Below, one piece after another: positions 62,217 through 64,000 of a DNA stretch of 64,000 nucleotides. This DNA is from Rhynchosporium graminicola (lineage: Eukaryota > Ascomycota > Leotiomycetes > Helotiales > Ploettnerulaceae), in the NCBI GenBank assembly GCA_900074885.1, contig FJUW01000034.1, positions 2,021 through 66,020 of the forward strand. The letters are read 5' to 3'. The notes beneath the pieces were generated by a model that worked only from the letters and a program-made list of their open reading frames with translations, was not told the DNA's origin and ran no database searches. The position numbers were made by a program, and so were the translations under genes. How positions within the stretch are numbered: the stretch's first letter is position 1; each line of letters opens with the position of its first letter.

Positions 62217-63060
62217 TTTGGATTTATTTTTGAGGATTGGGAGATATGGAGATATTCAGATTTGGGTAGAGGATTTTTGAAATTGAGGGAATTGGGATTG
62301 GGATTGGGATTGGATTGGATATGCAAGGGAGATGGGAGTGTGAGGATCGGATGGGATGGGTTGACTCGTTATGAAATTTACTCAGTGCCCGTTGACATCA
62401 CCAGTTACTATTAACACCGAGGTCTGTTTGTATCCAGTCTGAAGCTCGCCTTCAGCCTCGTGCTAAAGAAAGTGCTGGTGGGGAAAAGCGATATGGACAG
62501 CCAGCCCTGGGAACCAAGACTAAATGCTCTATATCGCTCTATGTTGCTGAATTTTGTACAGCACATTGGGATAATCTAGAGGTAGTGCACTAACCCTCAT
62601 TCTCTTTTTCATTTGCCCTTAGGATAAAGACGTATCATCACAACCACTGTCATGTGATGACCATTGACTTACTCGTACTGTATCAAATCCTCGCCGCATG
62701 CAGCGACAGGGAAGTGGCCATTCGATTTACTGCTTCCAGAATCTTGCGAATAATTGATCTCCAGTCCAGTCAGAAAAGCAGGGAACGTGGCTGCAGAACT
62801 GTTACATTGCAGTATACACCGCTTATAGCTGCAGACTTCATGCGCGCGCAGTCTTCAACAAATCGTCCAGTGTGAAAGGAAGGACAAGTCTTGTACAAGG
62901 AATAGCTGCGCTCGAAATCCAGATTTAGCCAGCCTCAATCAACCAGTCAGCCTAACCCTTGAATTCAACATCACCTGCTGGCCGTGATATCAGCGTGGTG
63001 TTTTGTCTTTCGCTGGACACGTATTGGGGAACCAGCAGAGGGGAAAATGACGAAGCAAAC
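62217..63060. other. Divergent intergenic region upstream of FUN14 and SLP1-like genes
   Basis: It holds a short GGGATTGGGATT-type tandem stretch near 62,288-62,318 just upstream of the FUN14 start. No domain-bearing frame was found; the 73-codon frame at 62654-62875 has no support. Both promoters must lie here. Confidence 0.5.
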
Positions 63061-64000
63061 ATGCGTCTGCCCGGCCAGCAATTCCGTTTCCTCGCAGCAG
63101 CAGCGGCAGCAAGTCTCCTGTTGAGCGCAAATGCGAGCACGATAACCTCGGCCCCGAAACCCACTGCGATAGCGACGGAAACTTGCGAGTTCAGGACGAT
63201 TAATTATATCACCGATACGCTACCGCAGCAATGTCTGAAAAGTTCTTGGAGTAGTGCAAATGGCACGGCTGCTGTGAAGGTTGCGGAAGGGGGAGATGTA
63301 CTAAAGACGATTGGTACCGGAGATGTAGCAGGGAATGGGACAGCGACAGACAGTGGTGCAGGCGCTTCTGCAAGTAATCAGGAGACGGCGCAGAGTACCA
63401 GTACAGGGGAGGCTATATCGGTGGAATCAGCGAATGCCAGCCCAGCTTCTGAAGCAGCGGAAGCAGCAGCTACGGATCTTGAGACTGGGGAGCTGAGCGA
63501 TACTTCGTTTCTATCGTTCGAAGAGTGGAAGAAACAGACGCTTGAGAAAGCAGGACAAGCGAACGCGAATATCGGAAACAAGAAATCTGCTGAAGGGAGA
63601 AAGAGGGAAAGTGAAAGCTTCCAGAACAATCTTGATTCGCTGGGCGAGGAAGGAGAAATCGATTTGGATTTCGCGGCGTTCAGAAGTGGTGGAAACGAAG
63701 AGAAGAGAAGTAGTGAAGATGAGGGAGGGGAGCAGGGACAAGAGATGCAGGATGTTGAGGGCGGTGGCAGGAAGGAGCAGTATCGAAGTAAAGATGCTGG
63801 AAAGACATGCAAGGAGCGCTTCAACTATGCCTCGTTCGATGCTGGGGCTACGATCTTGAAGACTCATCATGGGGCCAAGAATAACAAGGCTATTTTGATT
63901 GAAAATAAAGATGCGTATATGTTATCGGAGTGTACTGCTGAGAACAAGTTTGTTATCATCGAGCTTTCGGTTAGCAGCCTCCCTGTATAAATTAAACTTC
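63061..64000 (+). CDS. SLP1-like SUN-domain protein, 5' part (cut by window end)
   Basis: Start 63061 is chosen because it gives a clear signal peptide (MRLPGQQFRFLAAAAAASLL, cleavage around ANA-ST); an upstream in-frame ATG (62959) would bury it. After C-x-F-R-T-I-N-Y-I-T and LPQQCLKSSW, a feature of this family, comes a low-complexity S/A/E-rich region with FLSFEEWKKQTLEKAGQ. The SUN-like domain begins at about residue 250: KERFNYASFDAGATIL, then AILIENKDAYMLSEC and KFVIIELS. The frame appears to end at 63,990, but the domain is clearly incomplete. A 5' splice site (G|GTTAGC) at 63970 after residue 303 fits, so exon 1 is 63061-63969. Yeast Slp1 acts with Emp65 in the ER on folding of soluble proteins; this role is taken from the family. 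Confidence 0.85.

Overview
The window is from the nuclear genome of a filamentous ascomycete (Pezizomycotina; the gene set would fit a leotiomycete, but the class is an inference). It joins two very different kinds of DNA. Positions 1 to about 49,674 are TA-rich, almost without CpA/TpG, and contain no open frame longer than 78 codons. This is the signature of repeat-induced point mutation (RIP) on transposons. Positions 49,675-64,000 are ordinary genic DNA with short (41-154 nt) spliceosomal introns.

The left 49.7 kb is one nest of LTR retrotransposons, and nearly every border can be placed by 5-bp target-site duplications (TSDs). The ground layer is a Ty1/copia element (H). Its 5' part lies left of the window; its pieces are 28473-29156, 36933-37852, 41319-41771, 45238-45371 and 49134-~49674. 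Removing F, D, E or K with one TSD copy restores the copia frame each time. Into H went B (Ty3/gypsy chromovirus, 268-bp LTR family), F (same family, 29157-36932), D (37853-41318), E (41772-45237) and K (45372-49133). B in turn received J (a half element), A (10618-18394) and C' (20291-27024). J received G (1-7744), and G received a solo LTR (277-544). K received L (47202-48751). The left part is therefore five layers deep.

Three LTR families besides copia are present. (1) The 268-bp-LTR chromovirus is about 7.77 kb (G, B, A, F, solo LTR). It has gag, RT, integrase and a chromodomain, plus a conserved coding-like stretch on the opposite strand near its 3' end. (2) The 168-bp-LTR family has one pol-bearing chromovirus (C', 6,734 bp) and pol-less elements of exactly 3,466 bp (D, E; J partial) that carry an array of ~179-bp tandem repeats. 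(3) The 202-bp-LTR family is gag-only (K) with a deletion derivative (L); the last ~100 bp of its LTR match family 1. In all three families the sequence starting 2-3 nt after the 5' LTR is the reverse complement of a segment inside the LTR, with a compensating base change between families 1 and 3. This points to Tf1-type self-primed reverse transcription rather than tRNA priming.

The right 14 kb holds six genes with resolved exon structures: two head-to-head BTB-domain paralogues (50620-51758 minus; 52851-53974 plus); an importin-13/Kap122-type karyopherin of 1,002 aa in eight exons (55092-58623 minus); a cytosolic or mitochondrial Xaa-Pro aminopeptidase P (59365, or 59176, to 61326 plus); a mitochondrial FUN14-family protein (61521-62216 minus); and the 5' part of an SLP1-like SUN-domain protein (63061 to window end, plus). 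No rRNA, tRNA or CRISPR features were seen.
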